This document shows, piece after piece, positions 26,175 to 33,650 of a stretch of 33,650 nucleotides of DNA; position 1 is the first letter of the stretch, and each line of letters begins with the position of its first letter. The position numbers and the translations under genes are program-made. The notes beneath the pieces were generated by a model, which saw nothing but the letters and a program-made list of their open reading frames with translations, did no database searches and was not told the origin of the DNA. Source of the stretch: Balneolales bacterium (GTDB lineage: Bacteria > Bacteroidota > Rhodothermia > Balneolales > Natronogracilivirgulaceae); NCBI GenBank assembly GCA_007133995.1, contig SLLP01000271.1, positions 1 through 33,650 on the forward strand, given 5' to 3'.

Positions 26175-26451
26175 GTGAAATTAGATGATCAGTTAAAGCA
26201 ACGCCAATGTCGGGTGTTTTGCTAATGGAGTCAGGCAATATTGCAAATAATGGAAATTACATCATTTAAGGGGGTAAAAGCAACGACAAAAAGGTTGTCA
26301 TCGCAACCAGTTTGTTTTTGCGGAATGTGATGGTTGTAAAAAGTTTCGGGGCTGTCAAAGTTGGAGTTGCAAACGGGTTTTAAATCCATTACAATGCATT
26401 AGGACTTTAATTAAAAATCACTACTGTTAACATTTAAAACTGAGGGTGCTT

Positions 26452-26844
26452 ATGAAAGAAAAAGAGCTTCTCGACGCCGCAGAGAGCGGTGACTTGTCAA
26501 TAATTCGTAATCTTATTGATGATGGGCTCAGTGCCAATACCATGGACGAACACAATAGATCCGCTTTGCTTAAGGCGTCAAAACACGGTCACAAGGATAT
26601 CGTAGAGTTTTTACTGGAACAAGGTGCGGACGTAAATCACAGGGACAATCGCGGCACTACCCCCGTCTACTGGGCAGCCAGCCGGGGACATAAGGACATC
26701 GCTATGCTGCTAATCGAGAACGGTGCCGTCGTAAATTACTCCGATGACAGAAGATGGACGGCAATGGATCACGCCAAATCAAATGGCGACAAGGAAATGA
26801 TTGCAATTTTGGAAGAGGCGCTGACGACCGGCAAGATCGCATGA
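26452..26844 (+). CDS. Ankyrin-repeat protein
   Basis: Encodes 130 residues composed almost wholly of about four ankyrin repeats. Clear units are HNRSALLKASKHGHKDIVE, RGTTPVYWAASRGHKDIAM and RWTAMDHAKSNGDKEMIA, with loops such as GADVNHRD. There is no signal peptide, so it is probably a cytosolic protein-binding module. The ATG at 26452 is preferred over a GTG two codons upstream because GAGGG is placed correctly for it. It stands alone and converges on the methyltransferase gene; its terminator lies inside that gene's 3' end. The binding partner is unknown. Confidence 0.88.
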   Translation: MKEKELLDAAESGDLSIIRNLIDDGLSANTMDEHNRSALLKASKHGHKDIVEFLLEQGADVNHRDNRGTTPVYWAASRGHKDIAMLLIENGAVVNYSDDRRWTAMDHAKSNGDKEMIAILEEALTTGKIA

Positions 26845-26888
26845 TCTTCGCGAGTTATTGATTCGTTTTATTTCTGAAGACCCCACGA

Positions 26889-27671
26889 CTATTTACCGGC
26901 CCGCTTGCGTTTGTGAGTGGGCTTTTTTTTGCCCTTCACACCGGTGGCAGTCTCCGCTTCAGCAGCCATCAGCAGGAAAATGGCGGGACGATGATCCAGG
27001 TCGTACTTTTTCTTTTTCCATTCGGAGACACGGCAGCTGATGATCTGCTCGTCGGGAAGTGTCAGATTGCTGGCTGCGCACAGGCGTGTGCCATCTGATA
27101 ATTCGCGGATCAGTTCCGACATCAGACTATTGTTGCGATAGGGGGTCTCCATGAATACCTGTGTGATCTGTCTGGCCGCCGATTCGTTCTGCAACTGACG
27201 GATGCGCTCGGTCCGTTGTAGTCCCGGCCGCGGGAGGTATCCATGAAACGAAAAAGCCTGACCGTTCATACCCGAGGCCATCACAGCAAGCAGGATGGAA
27301 GAGGGTCCGACCAGCGGTATCACTGGAATTCCGGACTCATGGGCCAGCCTGACCAGGTCGCTCCCGGGATCTGCAACACCCGGACATCCCGCTTCGGTGA
27401 TGATTCCTGCATTCACTCCGTCTTTCAGCAGCGATAGCATTTCAATAAGGTCTTCGCCCGGGGTGTGTTTGTTGAATTCGTAAAAGCGACATTTATAGTC
27501 GGGTACCGGATGTTTGATCCATCGAAGGAAGGAATTAGCCTGCCGGATACGCTCTACAAAAAAGGTATTAAGCTCATACACGGTTTTAATGACATGGTCG
27601 GGAAGCACCTGGTTTTCGGGATGAGGGCCCAGTGGAGCAGGAATGAGATAGAGGCTGCCGGGTCGGGTCAT
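26889..27671 (-). CDS. RsmI-related SAM-dependent methyltransferase (tetrapyrrole-methylase fold)
   Basis: Encodes 260 residues from the ATG at 27671 (MTRPGSLYLIPAPLG, the typical start); the longer frame would overlap the preceding gene. The fold is that of 16S rRNA 2'-O-methyltransferase RsmI, with ITEAGCPGVADPGSDLV and PLVGPSSILLAVMASG forming the SAM site. It has LYLIPAPLG rather than the TPIGN motif of RsmI, which marks the second paralogue common in Bacteroidota, whose substrate I cannot name. The C-terminus is a basic tail (KKKPTHKRKRAGK) that may bind RNA. It follows the membrane-protein gene after four bases and is probably co-transcribed with it. Confidence 0.87.
   Translation of the reverse strand: MTRPGSLYLIPAPLGPHPENQVLPDHVIKTVYELNTFFVERIRQANSFLRWIKHPVPDYKCRFYEFNKHTPGEDLIEMLSLLKDGVNAGIITEAGCPGVADPGSDLVRLAHESGIPVIPLVGPSSILLAVMASGMNGQAFSFHGYLPRPGLQRTERIRQLQNESAARQITQVFMETPYRNNSLMSELIRELSDGTRLCAASNLTLPDEQIISCRVSEWKKKKYDLDHRPAIFLLMAAEAETATGVKGKKKPTHKRKRAGK
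26899..26930 (+). terminator. Rho-independent terminator of the ankyrin gene, inside the convergent coding region
   Basis: GCCCGCTT (26899-26906) pairs with GAGTGGGC (26915-26922) through 8 bp including two G-T pairs, with an 8-base loop, and eight T follow. It is 55 bases after the ankyrin stop. It lies within the coding sequence for the Lys-rich tail of the opposite-strand methyltransferase. Confidence 0.8.
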
Positions 27672-27675
27672 ATTA

Positions 27676-28164
27676 TCACTCCACAATGACAATCTTCTGT
27701 TCCGGTTCGCTGCTGGATTTTCGCATTCTGCGGACAAACCTGTGCGCTGTAAGGGCGATGAAAAATGTTATGATGATGGAGACAGCCAGCACCGCAAGAT
27801 TTACCAATACCATCTTTCGATGGAATTCATAGATTGGAACAAGCACAATGGGTTGATAGCTGCTCTCGAGGTAACGCACCGGCATCAGCTCGGATGCCTG
27901 AAGCTGAGCGGCGTTTTGAATGGGCTGAGAGAGTTTTCGAGTGATAGCGGATCCATTATTCATCGTAAAATGTACGGTTATACTGCCGTTGGTTTGTGCG
28001 GCGATTTGCTTGATCTCAAAATGGATAACATCGGCGATGTAGCTTTCACCATCATCATAGGTTTTACCCAGCCCGTGGTATACAGCCCCCATATGAGCGG
28101 CCATGACGATGAGATACAGCGGAAGAAGCCAGACAAGGTACCAGAGATAAAACAGCTTGTTCAT
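27676..28164 (-). CDS. Membrane protein with two transmembrane helices, unknown function
   Basis: Encodes 162 residues. Helix one (about 5-30, LWYLVWLLPLYLIVMAA) and helix two (about 120-140, VNLAVLAVSIIITFFIAL) flank an extracytoplasmic beta-rich loop (ITVHFTMNNG, then VRYLESSYQPIVLVP). This layout recalls DUF3592-type membrane proteins, but the match is only architectural. The C-terminus is a short charged cytosolic tail. It sits between the cytidylate-kinase-like gene (70 bases upstream) and the RsmI-like gene (four bases downstream) in a minus-strand run. Confidence 0.75.
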   Translation of the reverse strand: MNKLFYLWYLVWLLPLYLIVMAAHMGAVYHGLGKTYDDGESYIADVIHFEIKQIAAQTNGSITVHFTMNNGSAITRKLSQPIQNAAQLQASELMPVRYLESSYQPIVLVPIYEFHRKMVLVNLAVLAVSIIITFFIALTAHRFVRRMRKSSSEPEQKIVIVE

Positions 28165-28234
28165 TGTTTGCGCGTTGCGAAATATATGCTTTGAAGTTGA
28201 TGCAGAATTTGTGAGGCGCTTCTGCTGGTTTTTA

Positions 28235-28939
28235 TTACTGCTGTGGGAGCATATTGCGCAATTTCAAAGCCTGGCAAACCAGCTCGGTGATCTGAGAGGC
28301 ATCGAACTTGCTGTTTTCGAAAATCAGATGGTAGTGGTGCGGACTGCGAACATCCTTGTGGGTAAATTCATAAATAAACTCTTCCCGCTTGTTGTCAGAT
28401 GCTAGAATGCGTTCGCGAGCTTCCGATGGAGATATATTCAGCAATTTGGATACACGTTCGATACGGTAGACCAGAGGAGCCTGCAACCGGATGTGCAGCA
28501 TCATCGGCAGCCCGGCAGTTATGATACCTCCGCCTGAGCCAAGGATGACAGATCGGCCGCGTTCCCCCAGAATCCGGAGCGTTTCTGCGATTTTTCTGTA
28601 AAGTGCGACATTTGTGGGCTTGTGGGCCAGTAAATGCTCAATGTATTGGTGGACCTGGCCCCGGTGTGATTCGGAGATGGATTCAACAAGATCCCTTTGA
28701 ATGTCTTCCTTTTCCGACATCTCGGTGATGAGTTCCTTGTGAAAAAGCACCCATGGATATTGATCGGTACTCAGTCTGTCCACAAGCATGCGGGCCAGTA
28801 AAGTGCCTTCGCAACCGAATTCACGTGATATGGTGATGCCGGGAAATTTGATTTTCTGCTCTCTTCTTTCACCGATACCCAGCGTTTTAAGTTGTGCCGC
28901 AATATCACGGTCTATTTTTTGATAGAGATTTGACTGCAT
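28235..28939 (-). CDS. Cytidylate-kinase-like family protein
   Basis: Encodes 234 residues from the ATG at 28939; an upstream ATG at 28972 would overlap the preceding gene. GITISREFGCEGTLLARML is the glycine-rich nucleotide loop of the cytidylate-kinase-like family, which differs from ordinary Cmk. HIRLQAPLVYRIERV and ASDNKREEFIYEF form the lid-like region, and the end has YHLIFENSKFDASQITELV. Members are predicted cytosolic nucleoside phosphate kinases, few of them tested. It starts 7 bases after the beta-lactamase-fold gene, indicating co-transcription. Confidence 0.85.
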   Translation of the reverse strand: MQSNLYQKIDRDIAAQLKTLGIGERREQKIKFPGITISREFGCEGTLLARMLVDRLSTDQYPWVLFHKELITEMSEKEDIQRDLVESISESHRGQVHQYIEHLLAHKPTNVALYRKIAETLRILGERGRSVILGSGGGIITAGLPMMLHIRLQAPLVYRIERVSKLLNISPSEARERILASDNKREEFIYEFTHKDVRSPHHYHLIFENSKFDASQITELVCQALKLRNMLPQQ

Positions 28940-28946
28940 GTCGGTT

Positions 28947-30188
28947 TTATCTGTTTGGAATATGTAAAACACCTGCCCGGTCTGCGTCTTCAGACTGCAT
29001 GAGCAGTTCGAACGTTCTTTCTTGTATTGCAGGATCGTAAAACATCCGGTTATGAAAATCCTGAACCATAAAATTGCTGTTCATGTGGAACCAAAGTCCT
29101 GCTGGAATATTAACTATTAACACTATTTGAACGCGTAATGGTTCGGATTTCGTCTCGACGGCGACACTCCAACCGCACATATAGCTCATTCGCTCGTCAA
29201 ATTGTGCGGCATAATGGGTGATATGGGGCTCCAGAAGCCGGTCATCCGGCGATCGGTGAAGCAGATCACGCAGCAGTTCACTGGTGGGTTCATCGATCAG
29301 AGTGCCGGCCCAGATGGATGCGAGAAGACCGGCAAAGCGGTCTGGCTGAATACGGGGGTAGAGCCCGTGCAGCACCCGCTGATCCTGAAATGATGACAAT
29401 CGCACTTCAGGGAATTCACGAACCTGCCGCCATTGCTGACGTGAAATTGCAAGCGCCTCATCCAAAAATGCGGAGCGGTCCCTGCCGCTTGCACGAGCCA
29501 GATTATCGGCTATCGGACGGGTATTTTCGGGCTGGAGAGCAGCTATCCTTAATCCGAACTGCGGCACCGGCGGTTCGATCCGGCCCGCACCTAGCTGGGA
29601 AGTTCGATTCGTGACCTCTTCTTCCCCCAGGAAAAAAAACAGGTAATCGGCGACAGCCGGATCATTGTGAAGAACCAAAAAACGAATAAGGGTATTCACG
29701 GTGAGCGGGGTTTCCAGGTCACGCAGCCAGCGGCGGAAGGTGCGCTCATGCCTCCGGTCAAGACCGGATACATAAAAACCGAACAGCTTATCCGTATCGA
29801 TCCCGGCATCGGGGTCTAGCGATCCTGAAGCAACAAGGTCGGCATATGTGATAAAGAGCATAAGGTTGGATAACGTGCCGGACGGATACATCCGATCTGA
29901 CCGATAGCGTATGTCCTGCATTTCCGGGTGATCACTGCTATCGGGTTGGCGCCAGTCGCCATCTTCCTGCACCGGCAAAGATACGACAGCCGCATGTTGA
30001 GGCTCTTCAGCCATGAATTCAATGAGTCCGGACAGAGAGTAGGTCTTCTCCACCCATTGGCTTCCTTCCATGATGGCGGGACGATTCTGAAACACCGTCA
30101 GAAAAGTATCACGGTTGATCCAGAAAATTGAGCCGACAACAAGAACGGTCACACCGAGGAAAACAAGGAGAAATTTTATCAGACGCAT
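28947..30188 (-). CDS. Beta-lactamase-fold (class A-like) envelope protein without catalytic motifs
   Basis: Encodes 413 residues from the ATG at 30188, chosen over a TTG at 30215 that overlaps the previous stop. Residues 3-22 form a membrane anchor or signal. The rest follows the class A beta-lactamase/serine hydrolase outline: YPSGTLSNLMLFITYADLV where SxxK is expected (residues 101-119), LVLHNDPAVADYLFFFLG at the SDN region (171-188), and RFAGLLASIWAGTLIDE in the C-terminal part. None of the three catalytic motifs survives: the SxxK position reads TLSN, SDN reads HND, and no KTG is visible. It is probably a non-hydrolytic binding protein. Fold assignment is by pattern and less certain than the sequence facts. 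It lies next to the divergent anmK, hinting at a cell-wall role. Confidence 0.65.
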   Translation of the reverse strand: MRLIKFLLVFLGVTVLVVGSIFWINRDTFLTVFQNRPAIMEGSQWVEKTYSLSGLIEFMAEEPQHAAVVSLPVQEDGDWRQPDSSDHPEMQDIRYRSDRMYPSGTLSNLMLFITYADLVASGSLDPDAGIDTDKLFGFYVSGLDRRHERTFRRWLRDLETPLTVNTLIRFLVLHNDPAVADYLFFFLGEEEVTNRTSQLGAGRIEPPVPQFGLRIAALQPENTRPIADNLARASGRDRSAFLDEALAISRQQWRQVREFPEVRLSSFQDQRVLHGLYPRIQPDRFAGLLASIWAGTLIDEPTSELLRDLLHRSPDDRLLEPHITHYAAQFDERMSYMCGWSVAVETKSEPLRVQIVLIVNIPAGLWFHMNSNFMVQDFHNRMFYDPAIQERTFELLMQSEDADRAGVLHIPNR

Positions 30189-30211
30189 CGTGATTTCAAT
30201 GGTGTAAGGAT

Positions 30212-30466
30212 TCAATGTTTATAGGGAAGAAGGATGATCTCCTCGAAATCCAGGTCGTTCGAATCCAGGACCGGTCCGGCTTTTTGGCCGGCTTCCTCCT
30301 CCGACAGATGAGTCAGACTTTCCAGCTCGATATAGAGGGTTTCCGAAGGCTCATCGTAGTACCACCGTGATGCCCCATCACCCAGCGCGGCCTTCAGCTG
30401 CTCCACCAGCTTCATGATGTCAGCTTCAAAGTCTTCAGGAGCATTCGGGTTCATTTCTTCACTCAT
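30212..30466 (-). CDS. Small acidic protein of unknown function
   Basis: Encodes 84 residues from the ATG at 30466 (MSEEMNPNAPEDF). The frame continues upstream, but that part would overlap the divergent anmK gene and reads as unstructured shadow sequence. The protein is strongly acidic with one helical stretch (ADIMKLVEQLKAAL) and a Trp/Tyr patch (SRWYYDEPSETLYIELESL). No signal peptide or known domain is recognised. It is first in the run with the beta-lactamase-fold gene 23 bases downstream and is divergent from anmK across 133 bases. Confidence 0.65.
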   Translation of the reverse strand: MSEEMNPNAPEDFEADIMKLVEQLKAALGDGASRWYYDEPSETLYIELESLTHLSEEEAGQKAGPVLDSNDLDFEEIILLPYKH

Positions 30467-30599
30467 GGTCGTTTTTTCTTGAAAGGGCGTTAATTTAAGT
30501 GTATGATAGCAGTAATAGCATTCAAAAAAAGTATTAAATCGTTTTAGAAATCGACTTGAAAATAAAACTGCAATATTTCCGGCAAACACTCTGAATAAT

Positions 30600-31970
30600 A
30601 TGAATCCAATACTGAAAAAACTGGAAAAAATCTCATCACAAAAAGAGCGCAGGATTATCGGACTGATGTCCGGAACGTCAATGGACGGGTTGGATATCGC
30701 CTTGTGCCGGTTTCGCGGCTCCGGAACTGCAACCGATTTTGAGCTGGAGGAGTTCACTTCGGTCAGCTATCCCGAGGATGTAAACCGCCAGCTCATCGCT
30801 TTTGCCACCGCCGACTGCATCGACCCGCAACTGTTGTGTGTTTGGCATACCTGGCTGGCGCACCTGCATGCGGGCTATATTAAGGTGGCGCTCAAAAACT
30901 GGAAAGCAGAAGCGGCGGACGTGGACCTGGTTGCCAGCCACGGGCAGACCATCTATCATGCCCCGAGACACAAGCACAATTTGGAGGGGATGCCGCATGC
31001 GACCCTTCAGATCGGAGATGGGGACCACATCGCGCATCAAACCGGTATCATCACCATCAGTGATTTTCGTCAGCGTGATACAGCCCGGGGTAATGAAGGC
31101 GCGCCACTGGCTGCCTATGGCGACTATTTACTCTTCAGCGATCCCGAAAAACATCGCATAATGCTCAACATTGGCGGTATTTCCAATTTCACCTGGCTGC
31201 CTGCGGGTTCGGACACTTTCCCGCCAATGAGTTTTGATACCGGTCCCGGCAATACCCTGATCGACGCCGCGACACGCGAACATTTCACCGGGTTGCGCTA
31301 CGACAAGGGTGGCGGTCTCGCGGCGCGGGGCAATGTTCATTCCGGTCTGATCGACCTGCTGAAACAGCATCCCTATTTTGGAAAGCCCGCTCCAAAAACA
31401 ACAGGTTTAGAGGTGTTTCACCTGAAATGGGTGGAGGAGTGCATGGCGGACCTGAAATTGCGGATGCAGGGCGATGTGCCGGGCGCCGGCAGGGAGGAAT
31501 CGCAGAGCTTCCGGGATGAATCCCGAGGGCAGAGCGATCCGGGGAAATCAGACCATCCGGAACCCTCCGATAGTGTGGAATCCTCCGATAGTGTGGAATA
31601 CAATGATAAGGCTACTGCCAATGTGGATTCCGGTAATAAAGCCACCAATCAAAGAAAGTCCCTGAGAGCCGTCGATTTGCTGGCAACTCTGACCCGTCTC
31701 ACAGAGGAGACGATCGCCGATCAAATCCATGCCATCCTTCCCGATGGCGAGCCGGCCGAAGTCTATGTGAGCGGCGGAGGAGCCCATAACGATACCCTGA
31801 TAAAGGGTTTGGAGGACCGGCTGGGTTCTGTCCCGGTCACGAATATCAGCAAGCTCGGGGTATCGGCCGATGCGAAGGAAGCGCTCTTTTTTGCCGCCCT
31901 GGCTAATGAACTGGTATGCGGTGAGGATACACGGCTGCATCTGGGAAAAATTTCATTGCCTGACCAGTAA
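30600..31970 (+). CDS. anmK: Anhydro-N-acetylmuramic acid kinase with repeat-rich insert
   Basis: Encodes 456 residues. AnmK phosphorylates and opens 1,6-anhydro-MurNAc from peptidoglycan turnover, feeding the MurNAc-6-phosphate recycling route in the cytosol. Diagnostic motifs are GLMSGTSMDGLDIAL (residues 21-35), SHGQTIYH, RQRDTARGNEGAPL, LNIGGISNFTWL and SFDTGPGNTLIDA, and the C-terminal VYVSGGGAHN. It is about 85 residues longer than E. coli AnmK. Most of the excess is a hydrophilic, Ser/Asp/Glu-rich segment at about 291-356, placed between the helix ending MADLKLRMQ and AVDLLATLTRLTEE. This insert lies on the surface away from the catalytic motifs, so activity is likely kept. Confidence 0.93.
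   Translation: MNPILKKLEKISSQKERRIIGLMSGTSMDGLDIALCRFRGSGTATDFELEEFTSVSYPEDVNRQLIAFATADCIDPQLLCVWHTWLAHLHAGYIKVALKNWKAEAADVDLVASHGQTIYHAPRHKHNLEGMPHATLQIGDGDHIAHQTGIITISDFRQRDTARGNEGAPLAAYGDYLLFSDPEKHRIMLNIGGISNFTWLPAGSDTFPPMSFDTGPGNTLIDAATREHFTGLRYDKGGGLAARGNVHSGLIDLLKQHPYFGKPAPKTTGLEVFHLKWVEECMADLKLRMQGDVPGAGREESQSFRDESRGQSDPGKSDHPEPSDSVESSDSVEYNDKATANVDSGNKATNQRKSLRAVDLLATLTRLTEETIADQIHAILPDGEPAEVYVSGGGAHNDTLIKGLEDRLGSVPVTNISKLGVSADAKEALFFAALANELVCGEDTRLHLGKISLPDQ
31564..31599. repeat. 18-bp tandem repeat within the anmK insert
   Basis: Two perfect copies of CCTCCGATAGTGTGGAAT sit end to end, encoding the repeated SDSVE unit of the insert. The period is a multiple of three, so copy-number change would keep the frame. 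Confidence 0.85.
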
Positions 31971-32000
31971 AGTTGAACTTCATGCCAGAGATATCATCAC

Positions 32001-32888
32001 ATGGATTTTGAACAAACCCGTCCAGTTGGACGAATGCAGGGGTGCCTCAGCTTTTGCATTCATCTTAGGTGGCACTACCAGGTCGGAATCCTGTCAGGCG
32101 GTTTCCTGCTTGGCGGTCTGCTTTCCGGTATAGTGACGCTTGGCGATTTTATTTATCACTTTCTGGTGATACACTTGCTTCTTTTTGGAGGAGCCACAGT
32201 GTACAACTCGTATTGGGACAAGGACGAAGGGCCGATCGGTGGACTCAAACACCCGCCCCCACTGGCACACTGGGCCCGTCCCGCATCCATCTTGCTGCAA
32301 ATCGGCGGACTCATCCTGTCTATTCCGGCCGGACCGGTCTACCTGCTGTTTTATCTCATCAGCATGCTCTGTTTCTGGCTATACAGCCACCCGGTCTACC
32401 GGTGGAAGGGGCGTCCGGTTTTGAGTCTGATTGCAATAGGTGTAAGTACGGGTACCAATTCACTTGTTTTTGGATATCTTGCAGCCGGTTCGGCTTGGGA
32501 TCCGTTGATCCTGGTGCCGGCGGCCGGCGTTGCATTCGTCATGCTGAGCCTGTATCCGGTATCACAGATATATCAACGCCGAGAGGATGAGCGCAGGGGT
32601 GACCGGACGTTCGCGGTGGTTTTTGGCAGGCAGGCGGTTATCCGTTTTTTCATGGTATCCTATCTGGCAGGAATTATCCTTGTCACTTTGGGTTTTTATA
32701 TTCTGCAACCCTGGCTTGCAGCTGTTTTTCCTGCGGTGGCTGTGGTTGCTGGGGGCGTCACGGCAATGTATTTGCGGTACCTGAAAGGGGATCCGTCGGA
32801 ATACAGAACCGTGATGCGCGTGAAATACACGATGTCCCTGATGTTTGTGCTGTTTCTGCTCACGGCTATGGTCATTCACCATTATTAG
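32001..32888 (+). CDS. UbiA-family-like membrane prenyltransferase, divergent
   Basis: Encodes 295 residues with about seven to nine hydrophobic helices. The UbiA signature NDxxDxxxD appears as NSYWDKDEG (Asn69 and Asp73 kept, the second Asp replaced by Ser, the last position Gly). The second Asp-rich site reads YQRREDERRGDRTFAVVFG, where UbiA enzymes usually have DxxxD. UbiA proteins transfer prenyl groups to aromatic or lipid acceptors, for example in quinone synthesis. Because the metal-diphosphate residues differ, substrate and even catalysis are uncertain. It starts 30 bases after anmK on the same strand. An internal ATG at residue 12 is an alternative start. Confidence 0.75.
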   Translation: MDFEQTRPVGRMQGCLSFCIHLRWHYQVGILSGGFLLGGLLSGIVTLGDFIYHFLVIHLLLFGGATVYNSYWDKDEGPIGGLKHPPPLAHWARPASILLQIGGLILSIPAGPVYLLFYLISMLCFWLYSHPVYRWKGRPVLSLIAIGVSTGTNSLVFGYLAAGSAWDPLILVPAAGVAFVMLSLYPVSQIYQRREDERRGDRTFAVVFGRQAVIRFFMVSYLAGIILVTLGFYILQPWLAAVFPAVAVVAGGVTAMYLRYLKGDPSEYRTVMRVKYTMSLMFVLFLLTAMVIHHY

Positions 32889-32935
32889 CTGTACTTTTAA
32901 GCACCATTTTTATCCACAGAAAAAACATTATTTCC

Positions 32936-33538
32936 ATGTCAAAAGTCATCACTCAGGATCATATTGACAAATCGATGTCCTATGCCTGGTTCCGCGATCT
33001 TGTAAACAGCCTGCTGATCGAGCGCCAGACCACCGGTCCAAATCAGTCCAAAGAATTGGTGCAGTACACCCGCCTTAACAACCAGCGAATGGACCGTGTG
33101 GACAAGAAGACGATCATCATGCCCGAACTGCTGGAAGAGCTGAAGGCCATCGGAGAAAACCAGATTTGGCTGGGATTGGTGGAAGCCTGGTGCGGGGATG
33201 TGGCCCACAATGTTCCACCTCTCGCAAAAATGGCTGTATCAGTGCCAAAAGTCAGTTTGCGCCTGTTGCTGCGTGATGAGAACCTGGATGTGATGGATGC
33301 CTACCAGACAAATGGCACCCGTTCCATTCCCAAAGTGATAGCGCTGAAAAAAGATACGCTGGAAGAGCTGTGGACGTGGGGGCCGCGTCCGGACCCTGCA
33401 CAAAATCTTTTCCATGAACTCAGGGAGAATGGGGTACCGTATGCGGACGTAGCCGAAGAGCTGCAGAAGTGGTACAACAAGGACAAGGGGCAGACCCTGC
33501 AGAAGGAGATTCTCGAACTTGTGCGGTCTGCAAAATAG
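32936..33538 (+). CDS. Thioredoxin-fold family protein with single active-site cysteine
   Basis: Encodes 200 residues. The C-terminal two-thirds show a thioredoxin-like pattern of the thioredoxin_9 type: LGLVEAWCGDVAHNVPPL holds Cys86, and RSIPKVIALKKD holds the cis-proline (Pro132). The position of the second thioredoxin cysteine is Val89 (CGDV), so classic dithiol exchange is not possible; a monothiol role is conceivable. No signal peptide is seen, so it is probably cytosolic. It follows the UbiA-like gene after 47 bases, likely in one operon. The remaining 112 bases to the window end show no gene or clear terminator. Confidence 0.82.
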   Translation: MSKVITQDHIDKSMSYAWFRDLVNSLLIERQTTGPNQSKELVQYTRLNNQRMDRVDKKTIIMPELLEELKAIGENQIWLGLVEAWCGDVAHNVPPLAKMAVSVPKVSLRLLLRDENLDVMDAYQTNGTRSIPKVIALKKDTLEELWTWGPRPDPAQNLFHELRENGVPYADVAEELQKWYNKDKGQTLQKEILELVRSAK

Positions 33539-33650
33539 ACGGTTGCCGACTACCATCGGTTAGGGTTAGTCTGTGCATCCAGTTCCGCATCAGTAATCCA
33601 CATCAGAAACATGGCACCAGAAAGATGCCTGACTAAAAAAGACTGAAGCC

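Noticed and set aside
26290-26340. GGTTG/CAACC hairpin followed by a T-rich stretch upstream of the ankyrin gene
   Set aside because: The stem is only 5 bp, the T-run is broken, and no plus-strand gene ends there.
30467-30757. Longer frame upstream of the small acidic protein
   Set aside because: It overlaps the start of anmK on the opposite strand, and its Ser/Phe-rich composition is typical of shadow translation; the ATG at 30466 begins a sensible protein.

Overview
The window looks like chromosomal DNA from a Bacteroidota-group bacterium, most likely near Balneolota/Rhodothermota. It encodes the type IX secretion (T9SS) proteins PorU and PorV, a ferredoxin-type 2-oxoacid oxidoreductase, an RsmI-like methyltransferase paralogue and a cytidylate-kinase-like protein. 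Most genes lack a Shine-Dalgarno sequence, which fits that group. The taxon is an inference from gene content. I saw no insertion sequence, prophage, CRISPR array, tRNA or rRNA.

Layout. Positions 1-7050 (minus strand) form a secretion operon: porU (C25 sortase), porV (outer-membrane barrel) and an M6-metalloprotease-like protein that runs off the left edge and has lost its HExxH motif. Positions 7310-10267 (minus) hold a PLP enzyme of cystathionine synthase/lyase type, a small lipoprotein and a thiolase homologue lacking both catalytic cysteines. A TPR lipoprotein (10597-11925, minus) ends at a clear terminator. ridA (plus) converges on and overlaps an M23 peptidase gene (minus). A fumarylacetoacetase-family hydrolase and rplU-rpmA follow, with a terminator between them. 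lexA (minus) has a readable promoter and a tandem repeat at the expected operator position, and a small unknown ORF faces it. Next come two tandem universal stress proteins, a patatin-barrel fusion protein and korA-korB.

Positions 25038-30466 carry an RlmN-like radical SAM protein with an altered key cysteine, an ankyrin protein, an RsmI-like methyltransferase, a two-helix membrane protein, a cytidylate-kinase-like protein, a beta-lactamase-fold protein without catalytic motifs and a small acidic protein. From 30600 to the end the plus strand carries anmK with a repeat-rich insert, a UbiA-like membrane protein and a single-cysteine thioredoxin-fold protein.

The most striking theme is that four recognisable enzyme families (M6 peptidase, thiolase, class A beta-lactamase, RlmN) appear as open, apparently intact genes whose diagnostic catalytic residues are replaced. 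The M6-like protein in the porU-porV operon and the Cys-less thiolase are the best candidates for undescribed functions. All family calls come from reading the translated sequence; no database search was run.
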